From Neisseriaceae bacterium HSC-16F19 (GTDB lineage Bacteria > Pseudomonadota > Gammaproteobacteria > Burkholderiales > Neisseriaceae), in NCBI RefSeq assembly GCF_024171525.1, contig NZ_JALJZY010000002.1:62001-126000 (forward strand): a stretch of DNA of 64,000 bases. Direction: 5' to 3'. Shown here piece by piece: positions 57,513-64,000 of this stretch; within the stretch, counting starts at the first letter, position 1; each line of letters begins with the position of its first letter. The notes beneath the pieces are model-generated. The model saw nothing but the letters and a program-made list of their open reading frames with translations, did not search any database and was not told the origin of the DNA. Position numbers and translations under genes: made by a program.

Positions 57513-59762
57513 ATGAATAAAAACGCACTGCCTGTCCTGAAGCCCCGCGCCTTGGTATTGGCGCTGCTGCCGTTTTTCGCCCACGGTCTGGCTACAGCCG
57601 CCACCATGGAAGGCGAACCGGTTAATATGCTGAAAGCCCGAAACTTGGAATTAGGTACATATTATAACAGCGAAATCAACGCGCTTAGCAGTAATGGAAA
57701 AATTGCCGCCGGACAAGCCATAGGCAAACCCGCCGACCCGAATGATCCGCCCATCATCAGCGCTGCCGTCTGGACGGACAATGCAGATGATTGGCACAGT
57801 GTTACTTATTTGCAGGGAGACCAACACTCTGTATATGCCCTAAGCCATGACGGTACGATTGCTGCAGGACAGAATACCGGCGCGGTTATCTGGCAGGGTG
57901 ACAACTGGCAAGAAATGGTGAGGTTGCAGAGCTTCCAGAGCTCCCAGTACTCAAATTTACTGCCTGGCGAAGTACTCGGTCTGAGTCATGACGGCAAAAC
58001 AGCCGTAGGCAATGCCGATAACATTGTTATAAACAGTAATAATGACAATGTCGGTCGTCAGAGAGCCGTGGTTTGGCATGCCGACAGCGACGATTGGCAC
58101 AACCACAGTGCAGTCGATTTGGGTTCCATGGTTGCCGGAGACGGTGCATATAAAATTGAAGGCAGCGGAGAGCAGAGGCTCAGCCGCTCCTTCGCCCGCG
58201 CCGTCAGTGCAGACGGTCGCGTAATCGGTGGTAACGCCGCCTTTACACAAGGTACTGTAGATTTCAATGCCGAAGGCCACGGCATCAAAACCAAAGCCGC
58301 CATTTGGGAACGGGGTTCGGGCGGTATTGACGACTGGAAGATCACTAACCTTGGCACTTCAAATAGCGATACCGGTGCTGCCGATTATGATTGGCAGTCC
58401 CAAGTAAGGGCGCTGAGCAGTGCGGGCACCGTGGCTGGCGGTTGGATGCAGGTGGGTTCGGGGGATTATAATCCGAATAGTCATGAAGTTAAGGCAGAAG
58501 GCCGGGCTGTGATTTGGAAAAAAGAGGGTGACAGCTGGACGGCGGTTGCCCTGCCCGGAGAGCATCAGGAAAGCTATCCCGGCAGCGGATTAACGTTATT
58601 AGAAACACCGTCGGTAAATGCACTCAGCGCTGACGGTAAAATTGCCGGCGGCACCTTCGGCAGCGGCTACAGCCCGGCAGCCCGCCCGATTATCTGGCAC
58701 GGTGACAACTGGCAGGAAGTCTTGGAGTTGAAAACTTTGGGTGGAGAAGAGGGAGCGGTAAATGCCCTCAGTGACGACGGCAAAATTGCCGCAGGCTGGT
58801 CAACTTATGAGAATGATTACACAAAGCGTGCTACCCTCTGGCGTATTGACCGCGGTGCTGCCGTAGACACCGAAAACAGCCGCAAAAGCCTGGCCTTGGC
58901 GGGCAAAGACAGCGCCGCCCTTTTGGCCGCGCAAAGCAGCGCCCTGCTGCGCACCATCGAAGGCTGCCGCACTGTGGAAGGCAAATTCTGCTACGCCGTG
59001 TATGACGACTACACCCATGCGGGCGGCGTGCGCGAAAACGCCGTCGGCCTCACCCTGGCCTACGGCTTCACCCCGCGCATTTCCGCCGGTGTGAGTGCCG
59101 ACTACACCACCGCCCGCCGCCTGCCGCAGGGCTACCGCAGCCGCAGCCACAACCCCTCTTTAGGCGTGTATGGCCGCTGGCAGCATGAAAACGGCTGGTT
59201 TGCCACCGGCGGTGCCGCCTTTGGCCGCTACACCGCAGACATTACCCGTCCGCAACTGTCCGGTACCGAAGCGGGCAGCGGCAGTGCCCCGATTAAAGGC
59301 GCGGTATACCAAGTGGCCGCAGGCCGCGAATTCGGCAATGAAGAAGGCACCCGCATCGAGCCCTATGTGGCACTGCGCCACCGCGACATCAGCCGCGGCG
59401 CCTACAGCGAAAGCAACGGTATTGCCTTCCCCGCCAATTACGGCGAACTGAAGCTGAAAGAAACCGCAGCGGCAGCAGGTGTCAACGCCGCACTGCCCTT
59501 GGGCGGCAACTGGTCGCTGCACGGCGGTGCCGAAGTGGAACAGCGCCTGGGCGGCAACACCCCGCGTTATACCGCCGAAGCGGACTACATCGGCAGCGTG
59601 GCCTACAATGCGGACATCAACCGCACCCGCGCCCGCCTGCGTGCCGGCGTGCAATATGCCTTCAACCCGGAGATGAAACTCTCCCTCACCCCGCATGTGG
59701 CCCGCAACCTGGCAGGCAGCACCCAAAAAGGCGCCACCCTGCGTTTGGAAGGCCGCTTCTAA
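57513..59762 (+). CDS. Autotransporter with HAF-repeat (predicted beta-propeller) passenger
   Basis: The 749-residue protein has a signal peptide (RALVLALLPFFAHGLATAA), a passenger of about 400 residues and a C-terminal autotransporter barrel (from about 470) ending in the expected aromatic residue (LRLEGRF). The passenger has seven repeats of the HAF type, each with A-L-S-x-D-G-x-I-A-A-G followed by a variable loop and an A-x-I-W strand, e.g. VYALSHDGTIAAGQNTGAVI and VNALSADGKIAGGTFGSGYS. Seven such repeats suggest a seven-bladed propeller on the cell surface. Ligand unknown. AGGAG precedes the ATG. The passenger is visibly less GC-rich than the barrel part, which may point to module exchange. 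Confidence 0.85.
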   Translation: MNKNALPVLKPRALVLALLPFFAHGLATAATMEGEPVNMLKARNLELGTYYNSEINALSSNGKIAAGQAIGKPADPNDPPIISAAVWTDNADDWHSVTYLQGDQHSVYALSHDGTIAAGQNTGAVIWQGDNWQEMVRLQSFQSSQYSNLLPGEVLGLSHDGKTAVGNADNIVINSNNDNVGRQRAVVWHADSDDWHNHSAVDLGSMVAGDGAYKIEGSGEQRLSRSFARAVSADGRVIGGNAAFTQGTVDFNAEGHGIKTKAAIWERGSGGIDDWKITNLGTSNSDTGAADYDWQSQVRALSSAGTVAGGWMQVGSGDYNPNSHEVKAEGRAVIWKKEGDSWTAVALPGEHQESYPGSGLTLLETPSVNALSADGKIAGGTFGSGYSPAARPIIWHGDNWQEVLELKTLGGEEGAVNALSDDGKIAAGWSTYENDYTKRATLWRIDRGAAVDTENSRKSLALAGKDSAALLAAQSSALLRTIEGCRTVEGKFCYAVYDDYTHAGGVRENAVGLTLAYGFTPRISAGVSADYTTARRLPQGYRSRSHNPSLGVYGRWQHENGWFATGGAAFGRYTADITRPQLSGTEAGSGSAPIKGAVYQVAAGREFGNEEGTRIEPYVALRHRDISRGAYSESNGIAFPANYGELKLKETAAAAGVNAALPLGGNWSLHGGAEVEQRLGGNTPRYTAEADYIGSVAYNADINRTRARLRAGVQYAFNPEMKLSLTPHVARNLAGSTQKGATLRLEGRF

Positions 59763-59787
59763 AAGCGTTAAGCGTTTGTCTGCAAGC

Positions 59788-59823
59788 AAAAGGCTGCCTG
59801 AAAGGTTTCAGGCAGCCTTTTTT
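59788..59823 (+). terminator. DUS-pair terminator of the autotransporter
   Basis: AAAAGGCTGCCTGAAA / TTTCAGGCAGCCTTTT with a 2-base loop and further Ts, 25 bases after the stop. Similar hairpins recur in units 2 and 3 of the tandem repeat. Confidence 0.88.
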
Positions 59824-59876
59824 GCGTGGCCGGTTTGATATGGTCGCATAACACAGAGCGAGACAAAACAGTAACC

Positions 59877-59938
59877 GTAGGTCGGCTCTCCGAGCCGACA
59901 CACAAGCCGATAAACGTCGGCTCGGAGAGCCGACCTAC
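59877..59938. repeat. REP-like palindromic element (GTCGGCTC type), copy 3
   Basis: Complete pair of palindromes with GTAGG and CCTAC caps inside tandem unit 1. Confidence 0.8.
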
Positions 59939-60051
59939 CCGCTAAAAGCGTTTGCCTGCAAGTAAAAGGCTGCCTGAAAAGTTTCAGGCAGCCTGTTTGC
60001 GTGGCCGGTTTGATATGGCCGCATAACACAGAACGAGACAAGACAGTAGCC

Positions 60052-60113
60052 GTATGCCGGCTCTCCGAGCCGACACACAAACCGATAAACGTCGGCTCGG
60101 AGAGCCGACCTAC
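60052..60113. repeat. REP-like palindromic element (GTCGGCTC type), copy 4
   Basis: As copy 3 but the left cap is degenerate (GTATGCCGG), inside tandem unit 2. Confidence 0.75.
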
Positions 60114-60117
60114 CTGC

Positions 60118-60223
60118 TATAGTCATTTAAAATAAGAATGATACGGCGTTGCTGCGCCTTGCCGTACTATTTGTACTGTCTGCGGCTTGCTGCCTTGTCT
60201 CATTCTTATTTTATTCGACTATA
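60118..60223. mobile_element. Correia-like miniature element, copy C
   Basis: A 106-bp element in the opposite orientation to copies A and B, with arms TATAGTCATTTAAAATAAGA and, from the other end, TATAGTCGAATAAAATAAGA, both followed by ATGA. It interrupts the second tandem unit at a TA dinucleotide; the intact junction of units 1 and 2 (CGCTAAAAGCG) shows the empty site. Confidence 0.9.
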
Positions 60224-60370
60224 AAAGCGTTTGTCTGCAAGCAAAAGGCTGCCTGAAAGGTTTCAGGCAGCCTTTTTTGCGTAGTCGGTTTGAGCGCTTT
60301 GCAAAACCGTTAATGACAACAGTCAAGCGGAGTGCCGGTAGGGCGGGTGGCGTGCAGATTTTGCCGGGTC

Positions 60371-61351
60371 TTAAAACTCGCAGTGGCGGGGCACGGCAAC
60401 ACCGGCTTGTTGGCGTTGCTGTTTGCGCAGCGCTTCGGCAGCGAGGTCCATTTCGTAGGGTGTGGGATTACCCTGCAATTGTTTCTGTAACAGCGCGCTC
60501 ACCGGGCTGTCGGGCGCACGTTGCATCAGGTCACGCCAGGCCGCGGCCACTTGCGGCACCGGTTTGTTGTCCTCGTAATCGAAAGCAGGGGTGTTGTCCA
60601 CACCCTGCAACAACAGGGACTGATGGAGGTGATAGCTGCATAGAGCCTCCGCCAGCCACGGGCTTTGCGGGTGTTTGGCCAGATATTGCTCCCAATCAAT
60701 GAGCCTTTGTACCAGGGCCGGGTAGGGAATGGCTATGGCGGCATCGTTGGTGAGCATGGTTTTGTCGTGCTCGGCCACAATGGCTGCATAGTCACGGCTG
60801 GCGGTACTGCCATGGCTGCCGGTGAGCGCTTGGAAATAATCGGCACGGGGTGCAATCTCGCCCATGGCTTCGCCCGCATAGCGGTATACCAGCCAGGCCG
60901 GTGCCACCGCTTCCTGCCGCTGCTGCAAGGTCGGGCTGAAGGGGCCGTTGTCGGGGTCGATGATTTCGGTGCCGTCGGCATCGGTACCGGCGGATTCCAG
61001 ATGTTCGAAATAATTGTCCAAGAGCTCGCCGTCCAGCTCATTGAGTTTTTCGACAATCTGATCCAGCAGTTTTTTGTGTTGCACTAACAAGGCATCGGCC
61101 TCGGCTTCGCTCAAGCCCGGCAGTGTTGCCCGGCTGTGCTCTTTCAGGCGTACGGCCAGTTGAATCAGGCCGTCCAAGGAGCGTTCCGCGGCGATTTCTT
61201 CGGCGGTGGGCAGGGGCGGGGCGGCTTGGGCTGCTGCTGCCACGGCTTCACTGGCAGAAGCGGTGGCAGAGGCGGCGGTGACTTGGGTAGCTTCTTCGGT
61301 GCCGCAGGCAGCCAGCAGGCAGCCGGCAATCAGCAGGGGGGCGAGGCGCAT
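60371..61351 (-). CDS. Lipoprotein of unknown function
   Basis: The 326-residue protein has a lipoprotein signal (APLLIAGCLLAAC, lipobox LLAAC with Cys16) followed by an Ala/Ser/Thr-rich linker and a helical domain. I do not recognise the family. Segments such as LSEAEADALLVQHKKLLDQI and PYPALVQRLIDWEQYLAKHP look like TPR-like or alpha-solenoid helices. AAGGAGA gives a strong ribosome-binding site. It stands alone between the tandem repeats and nlaA. Confidence 0.8.
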   Translation of the reverse strand: MRLAPLLIAGCLLAACGTEEATQVTAASATASASEAVAAAAQAAPPLPTAEEIAAERSLDGLIQLAVRLKEHSRATLPGLSEAEADALLVQHKKLLDQIVEKLNELDGELLDNYFEHLESAGTDADGTEIIDPDNGPFSPTLQQRQEAVAPAWLVYRYAGEAMGEIAPRADYFQALTGSHGSTASRDYAAIVAEHDKTMLTNDAAIAIPYPALVQRLIDWEQYLAKHPQSPWLAEALCSYHLHQSLLLQGVDNTPAFDYEDNKPVPQVAAAWRDLMQRAPDSPVSALLQKQLQGNPTPYEMDLAAEALRKQQRQQAGVAVPRHCEF

Positions 61352-61506
61352 GGGTATCTCCTTAAGCAGTGTTTGGAGCCGTTATCATAAACGAATTGTG
61401 CGCTGCTTGTTGTGATTCGGATGAAATATTTGCAGGCGGGAAATACTGTTGCAATATCCGATAAGGCCGCAGCTTAAAGCAGACGGTACATAATTAAAGG
61501 GCTGGA

Positions 61507-62289
61507 CTAGCCGCCCTTTTCGGTGTGGGGCGCCACCACTTGGCGTATAAAATTTTCCGCCGCCTCTTTAAGGGCGAAGCGGTCGCCGTGTCCGGCAGGG
61601 TGGAGCAAAGGTGAGAAATCGACATGGGTATCGATATGGCGCTGGCGCAGCACCCGCCATATCGAAGTGCGCAGCAGGGTGGAGCCGACCCAGGCGGCTT
61701 CCGGGCAGCGGCGGCCGTCGGCGCCGTGGTAACGCAGGGCAATGGCCTGCACCGGTGTGCCGCTGTCTACGGCTGCCTGAAACAGCGCGGCTTTAAACGG
61801 CAGGACATCCAGGCCGTCGGAAGTGCGCGCCTCGGGGAAAAACACCACGCTGTGACCTTGGTTCAAGGCGTGGGCAATGGCCTGGTTGACGGGGGTAATG
61901 TCGCTGCGGGCATCGCGGTTGATAAACACCGTGCCCGCGCGCACGGCCATTTTGCCGATCACCGGCCAGTGGCGGATGGACTGCTTGGCAATAAAACCGC
62001 CGGGTGCCGTGCCCAGCAGCACGGGAATGTCCAGCCAGGAAACATGGTTGGCCACAATCAGCAGCGGGGTCTGCCGGATGCAGTTTGGCGGGCGCTGTAC
62101 GCGGATACGCACATTGAGTATGCCGAGCATGCGGCAGGATATGTCGGTCAGCTCGGCGGCGCGGCGCTCTTCAGGCAGCCTGTCCAGCCGCATCACGCGC
62201 CACCAGCTGTGCAGCAGCCAGCCTGCCAGACGGATCAGGCGCAGCAGGCAGAGGGGCAGGGGTGTCGGTGTCGGTGTCGGTGTGCTCAT
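61507..62289 (-). CDS. nlaA: 1-acyl-sn-glycerol-3-phosphate acyltransferase
   Basis: The 260-residue membrane-associated acyltransferase converts lysophosphatidate to phosphatidate. It has the catalytic HX4D motif NHVSWLD, the glycerol-phosphate binding GTVFINRDARSD, and the EARTSDG (motif III-like, usual EGTR) segment in VVFFPEARTSDGLDVLPFK. The position next to mutM is the same as nlaA in N. meningitidis. The N-terminus has TPTPTPTP encoded by a GGTGTC hexamer repeat. It starts eight bases after the mutM stop. Confidence 0.9.
   Translation of the reverse strand: MSTPTPTPTPLPLCLLRLIRLAGWLLHSWWRVMRLDRLPEERRAAELTDISCRMLGILNVRIRVQRPPNCIRQTPLLIVANHVSWLDIPVLLGTAPGGFIAKQSIRHWPVIGKMAVRAGTVFINRDARSDITPVNQAIAHALNQGHSVVFFPEARTSDGLDVLPFKAALFQAAVDSGTPVQAIALRYHGADGRRCPEAAWVGSTLLRTSIWRVLRQRHIDTHVDFSPLLHPAGHGDRFALKEAAENFIRQVVAPHTEKGG
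62261..62284. repeat. Hexanucleotide repeat at the nlaA 5' end
   Basis: Three perfect GGTGTC units and a fourth variant unit encode alternating Thr-Pro residues just after the start codon. Changes in copy number would keep the frame. Confidence 0.6.
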
Positions 62290-62297
62290 GGGTAGGC

Positions 62298-63116
62298 TCA
62301 ATGCTGGCAGCCGGGGCAGTAAAAGCTGCTGCGCTGGCCTTGGGTGATTTTGACAATGCCGCCGCCGCAGCGGGGGCACATTTCGCCATCGCGGCCGTAG
62401 ACGGCGTATTGCTGTTGGAAATAGCCGCTGCGCCCGTCGCTGTTGACGAAATCGCGCAAGGTGCTGCCGCCTGCGGCAATGGCACGCTGCAATACATCCC
62501 GCACCGCCTGAACGAGTGCCGCGTATTCGGCGGCATTGAGGCTGTTGGCGGCGCGTGTGGGCGCCAAGGCTGCCTGAAACAGCGCTTCGTTGGCGTAGAT
62601 ATTGCCCACACCGACCACCACGCGGTTATCCGTCAGCGCCAGTTTGAGGGCGCGTTTTTGTTTGGCCAGCGTTAGTCGCAGATAAGCGGGATTAAAGTCA
62701 TCAGACAAAGGCTCCGGCCCCAAGTGTTGCAGCAGCGGATGGTGTTCCGGCGCACCGGCAAACCACAAGAGTGCACCGAAGCGGCGCGGGTCGTGAAAAC
62801 GCAGCAGCGCGCCGTTGTCCAAGGCAATGTCGATGTGGTCGTGTTTGAGCGGCGGCGGGATGTCGCCGCTAAACACGCGCAGGCTGCCGGACATGCCCAA
62901 ATGAATCAGCACGCAGCCCGCATCGGTGGCCAAGAGCAGGTATTTGGCTCTGCGGCTGACGCTGCGGATGGTCTGGCCGTGCAGTATTTCCGCCAAATCC
63001 GGCGCCACCGGCCAGCGCAAACGGCCTTCGCGCACGGTCACGGCGGCGATGCGGCGGCCGGTCATATGGGGCGCGATACCGGCGCGGGTGGTTTCAACCT
63101 CGGGTAATTCGGGCAT
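62298..63116 (-). CDS. mutM: Formamidopyrimidine-DNA glycosylase
   Basis: MutM/Fpg removes 8-oxoguanine and nicks the abasic site. The 272-residue protein starts with PELPEVETTRAG (catalytic Pro/Glu), has the helix-two-turn-helix region GVGNIYANEALFQAALAP, GGSTLRDFVNSDGRSGYFQQ and the C-terminal zinc finger CPRCGGGIVK...FYCPGCQ. The ATG at 63116 follows the family; the slightly longer frame is not supported. mutM and nlaA form an operon. Confidence 0.96.
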   Translation of the reverse strand: MPELPEVETTRAGIAPHMTGRRIAAVTVREGRLRWPVAPDLAEILHGQTIRSVSRRAKYLLLATDAGCVLIHLGMSGSLRVFSGDIPPPLKHDHIDIALDNGALLRFHDPRRFGALLWFAGAPEHHPLLQHLGPEPLSDDFNPAYLRLTLAKQKRALKLALTDNRVVVGVGNIYANEALFQAALAPTRAANSLNAAEYAALVQAVRDVLQRAIAAGGSTLRDFVNSDGRSGYFQQQYAVYGRDGEMCPRCGGGIVKITQGQRSSFYCPGCQH

Positions 63117-63286
63117 GGCGGGGCAGGATGCAAAAGGCGGCAACATACCACAGGCGGGTAGGGCTCACAAGCGGCTGCTGTTGCGTTTTGCCACCGCCGC
63201 TTGCATCAGGCTCACATTTCTTAAAACAGTCTTATGTTAAAGTAGCGCCTTTGCCGGATACCGCCCATATACGAGGAAACCCAGAA

Positions 63287-64000
63287 ATGCTGCGTCCGTT
63301 GAGTCGTTTTTTGCCTTTGGTTCTGGTGCTGGCCACGTTGCCTGCCGCCGCCAACGAAGCTGCCAAACCTGTTGCCCAACCGTTAAAAATCCAACTAACA
63401 CCGGCCAAGAGCCGCGTGCTGGTGCAGGATGAAACCGCCCGCAGTGTCCGTTTGGCGGCGGCGCAGCGTGCCGACAATATCGCCGCACTTTTGGCCAATG
63501 AAATGGTGTTGGGGCAGGGGCAGAGTGCGGCGGCCTTGGCGGGCTATATGCTGCTGCTGGAGCGCACGCGCGATGTGGAAGTGGCCGAACGCGGTGTGGA
63601 AGTGGCGCTGGCGCTCAATGCCATAGGCCAGGCCGAAGCCCTGCTGGCGCGCTGGCAGGAATTGCAACCGGCACCGTCTGCGGCGCAAAAACGCATGCAG
63701 TGGGAGCTGGCTTTGGCACGCGGTGAAACCGCCACCGTGGTGGCGGGCATGGACGAGGTTTTGGCCGCTGCCGACGATCTCAAAATCCGCCGCCTGTTTC
63801 TGCGCCTGGCGCATCAGGCGATGACGCGGCCGGAAATCGTTACCGAAGGCGCGCCCAAGGTGATGCAGGCGGCGCGCAAACATCCGGACATGCCGGAAGC
63901 CATGATTGCCCACGCGATTTTTGCCGCCTCGGCCGGACAGCGCCAGGATGCGGTGGAAGCGCTCAACCGTCTGGCGCGGCTGGACACACAGATGCGCCCG
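63287..64000 (+). CDS. Exported TPR-like protein (3' end outside window)
   Basis: The first 238 residues are in the window. The N-terminus is a signal peptide (RPLSRFLPLVLVLATLPAAA, cleavage before NEAAKP) without a lipobox. The rest is Ala-rich helical repeats (AALAGYMLLLERTRDVEVAE, ALALNAIGQAEALLARWQEL) that fit tetratricopeptide/Sel1-like repeats. A GAGGAA ribosome-binding site precedes the ATG. It is divergent from mutM. Function unknown; periplasmic scaffold or cell-envelope role is possible. Confidence 0.8.
   Translation, partial: MLRPLSRFLPLVLVLATLPAAANEAAKPVAQPLKIQLTPAKSRVLVQDETARSVRLAAAQRADNIAALLANEMVLGQGQSAAALAGYMLLLERTRDVEVAERGVEVALALNAIGQAEALLARWQELQPAPSAAQKRMQWELALARGETATVVAGMDEVLAAADDLKIRRLFLRLAHQAMTRPEIVTEGAPKVMQAARKHPDMPEAMIAHAIFAASAGQRQDAVEALNRLARLDTQMRP

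Larger units (their letters stand above)
59771..60290. repeat. Tandem repeat of about 176 bp, 2.4 copies, downstream of the autotransporter
   Basis: Unit 1 is 59771-59946, unit 2 starts at 59947, and a third partial unit starts at 60226. Each unit has AGCGTTTGTCTGCAAGC, a DUS pair, GCGTGGCCGGTTTGATATGG and a GTCGGCTC-type REP-like pair. Units 1 and 2 are over 90% identical by eye. The unit 2/3 junction is interrupted by Correia-like copy C. No gene is present in the whole 608-base gap. Confidence 0.88.

Overview
This 64-kb window is a piece of a Neisseriaceae chromosome. The DNA-uptake word AGGCTGCCTGAA and its complement occur dozens of times, often as inverted pairs behind genes. That is the dialect described from Simonsiella (AG-simDUS), not the GCCGTCTGAA dialect of N. 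meningitidis and N. gonorrhoeae. Several gene neighbourhoods are neisserial: tspA-yciB-yciI-bolA-PPIase, coaBC-ispE-tRNA-Gln-prs-rplY, and mutM-nlaA. The DNA is GC-rich and densely coding. No prophage, CRISPR array, rRNA operon or complete insertion sequence was seen.

Layout. 1-7.4 kb: a minus-strand operon (yciB, YciI-like, BolA-like, parvulin PPIase), then tspA/fimV, truA, an unknown membrane-anchored protein and trpF. 7.8-17 kb: trpB, a LysR regulator, acs, two cyclophilins side by side, fbp and a fadD-like ligase. 17-24 kb: recX, gph, guaB, a DUF4124 protein, uvrC, pgsA and a tRNA cluster (3 x Gly, Cys, a degenerate Cys-like tRNA, Leu). 24-28 kb: hemerythrin-like protein, proA, htpX and a nitronate monooxygenase. 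28.3-37.3 kb: seven minus-strand genes that look like a GABA/polyamine catabolic locus (gabT, asparaginase, gabD, PucR-type regulator, permease, cupin, DadA/PuuB-like oxidase). 37.7-42.8 kb: an aminotransferase, a broken toxin-antitoxin pair and the potGHI polyamine transporter genes. 43-47 kb: coaBC, ispE, two tRNA-Gln, prs and rplY. 47.5-57 kb: a DUF4026-like protein, an SMI1/KNR4-like protein, polA, rho, rpsO and valS. 57.4-60.3 kb: an autotransporter with a seven-repeat HAF passenger behind a 12-G tract, followed by tandem repeats. 60.4-64 kb: a lipoprotein, nlaA, mutM and the start of a TPR-like exported protein.

The genes fit together in places. PotGHI would import putrescine/polyamines. 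The oxidase, GabT and GabD could then carry such amines through GABA and succinate semialdehyde to succinate under the PucR-type regulator. The gamma-glutamylation enzymes and the transporter's periplasmic binding protein are not in the window.

The most notable non-coding content is the repeat load. There are four Correia-like miniature elements of about 105 bp: one splits a RelE/HigB-like toxin gene, two sit at the stop codons of guaB and uvrC, and one lies inside a tandem repeat that supplies its own empty-site control. There is also a separate 208-bp element with terminal inverted repeats, two head types of GTAGG-capped REP-like palindromes, and DUS hairpins that act as terminators or even supply stop codons.
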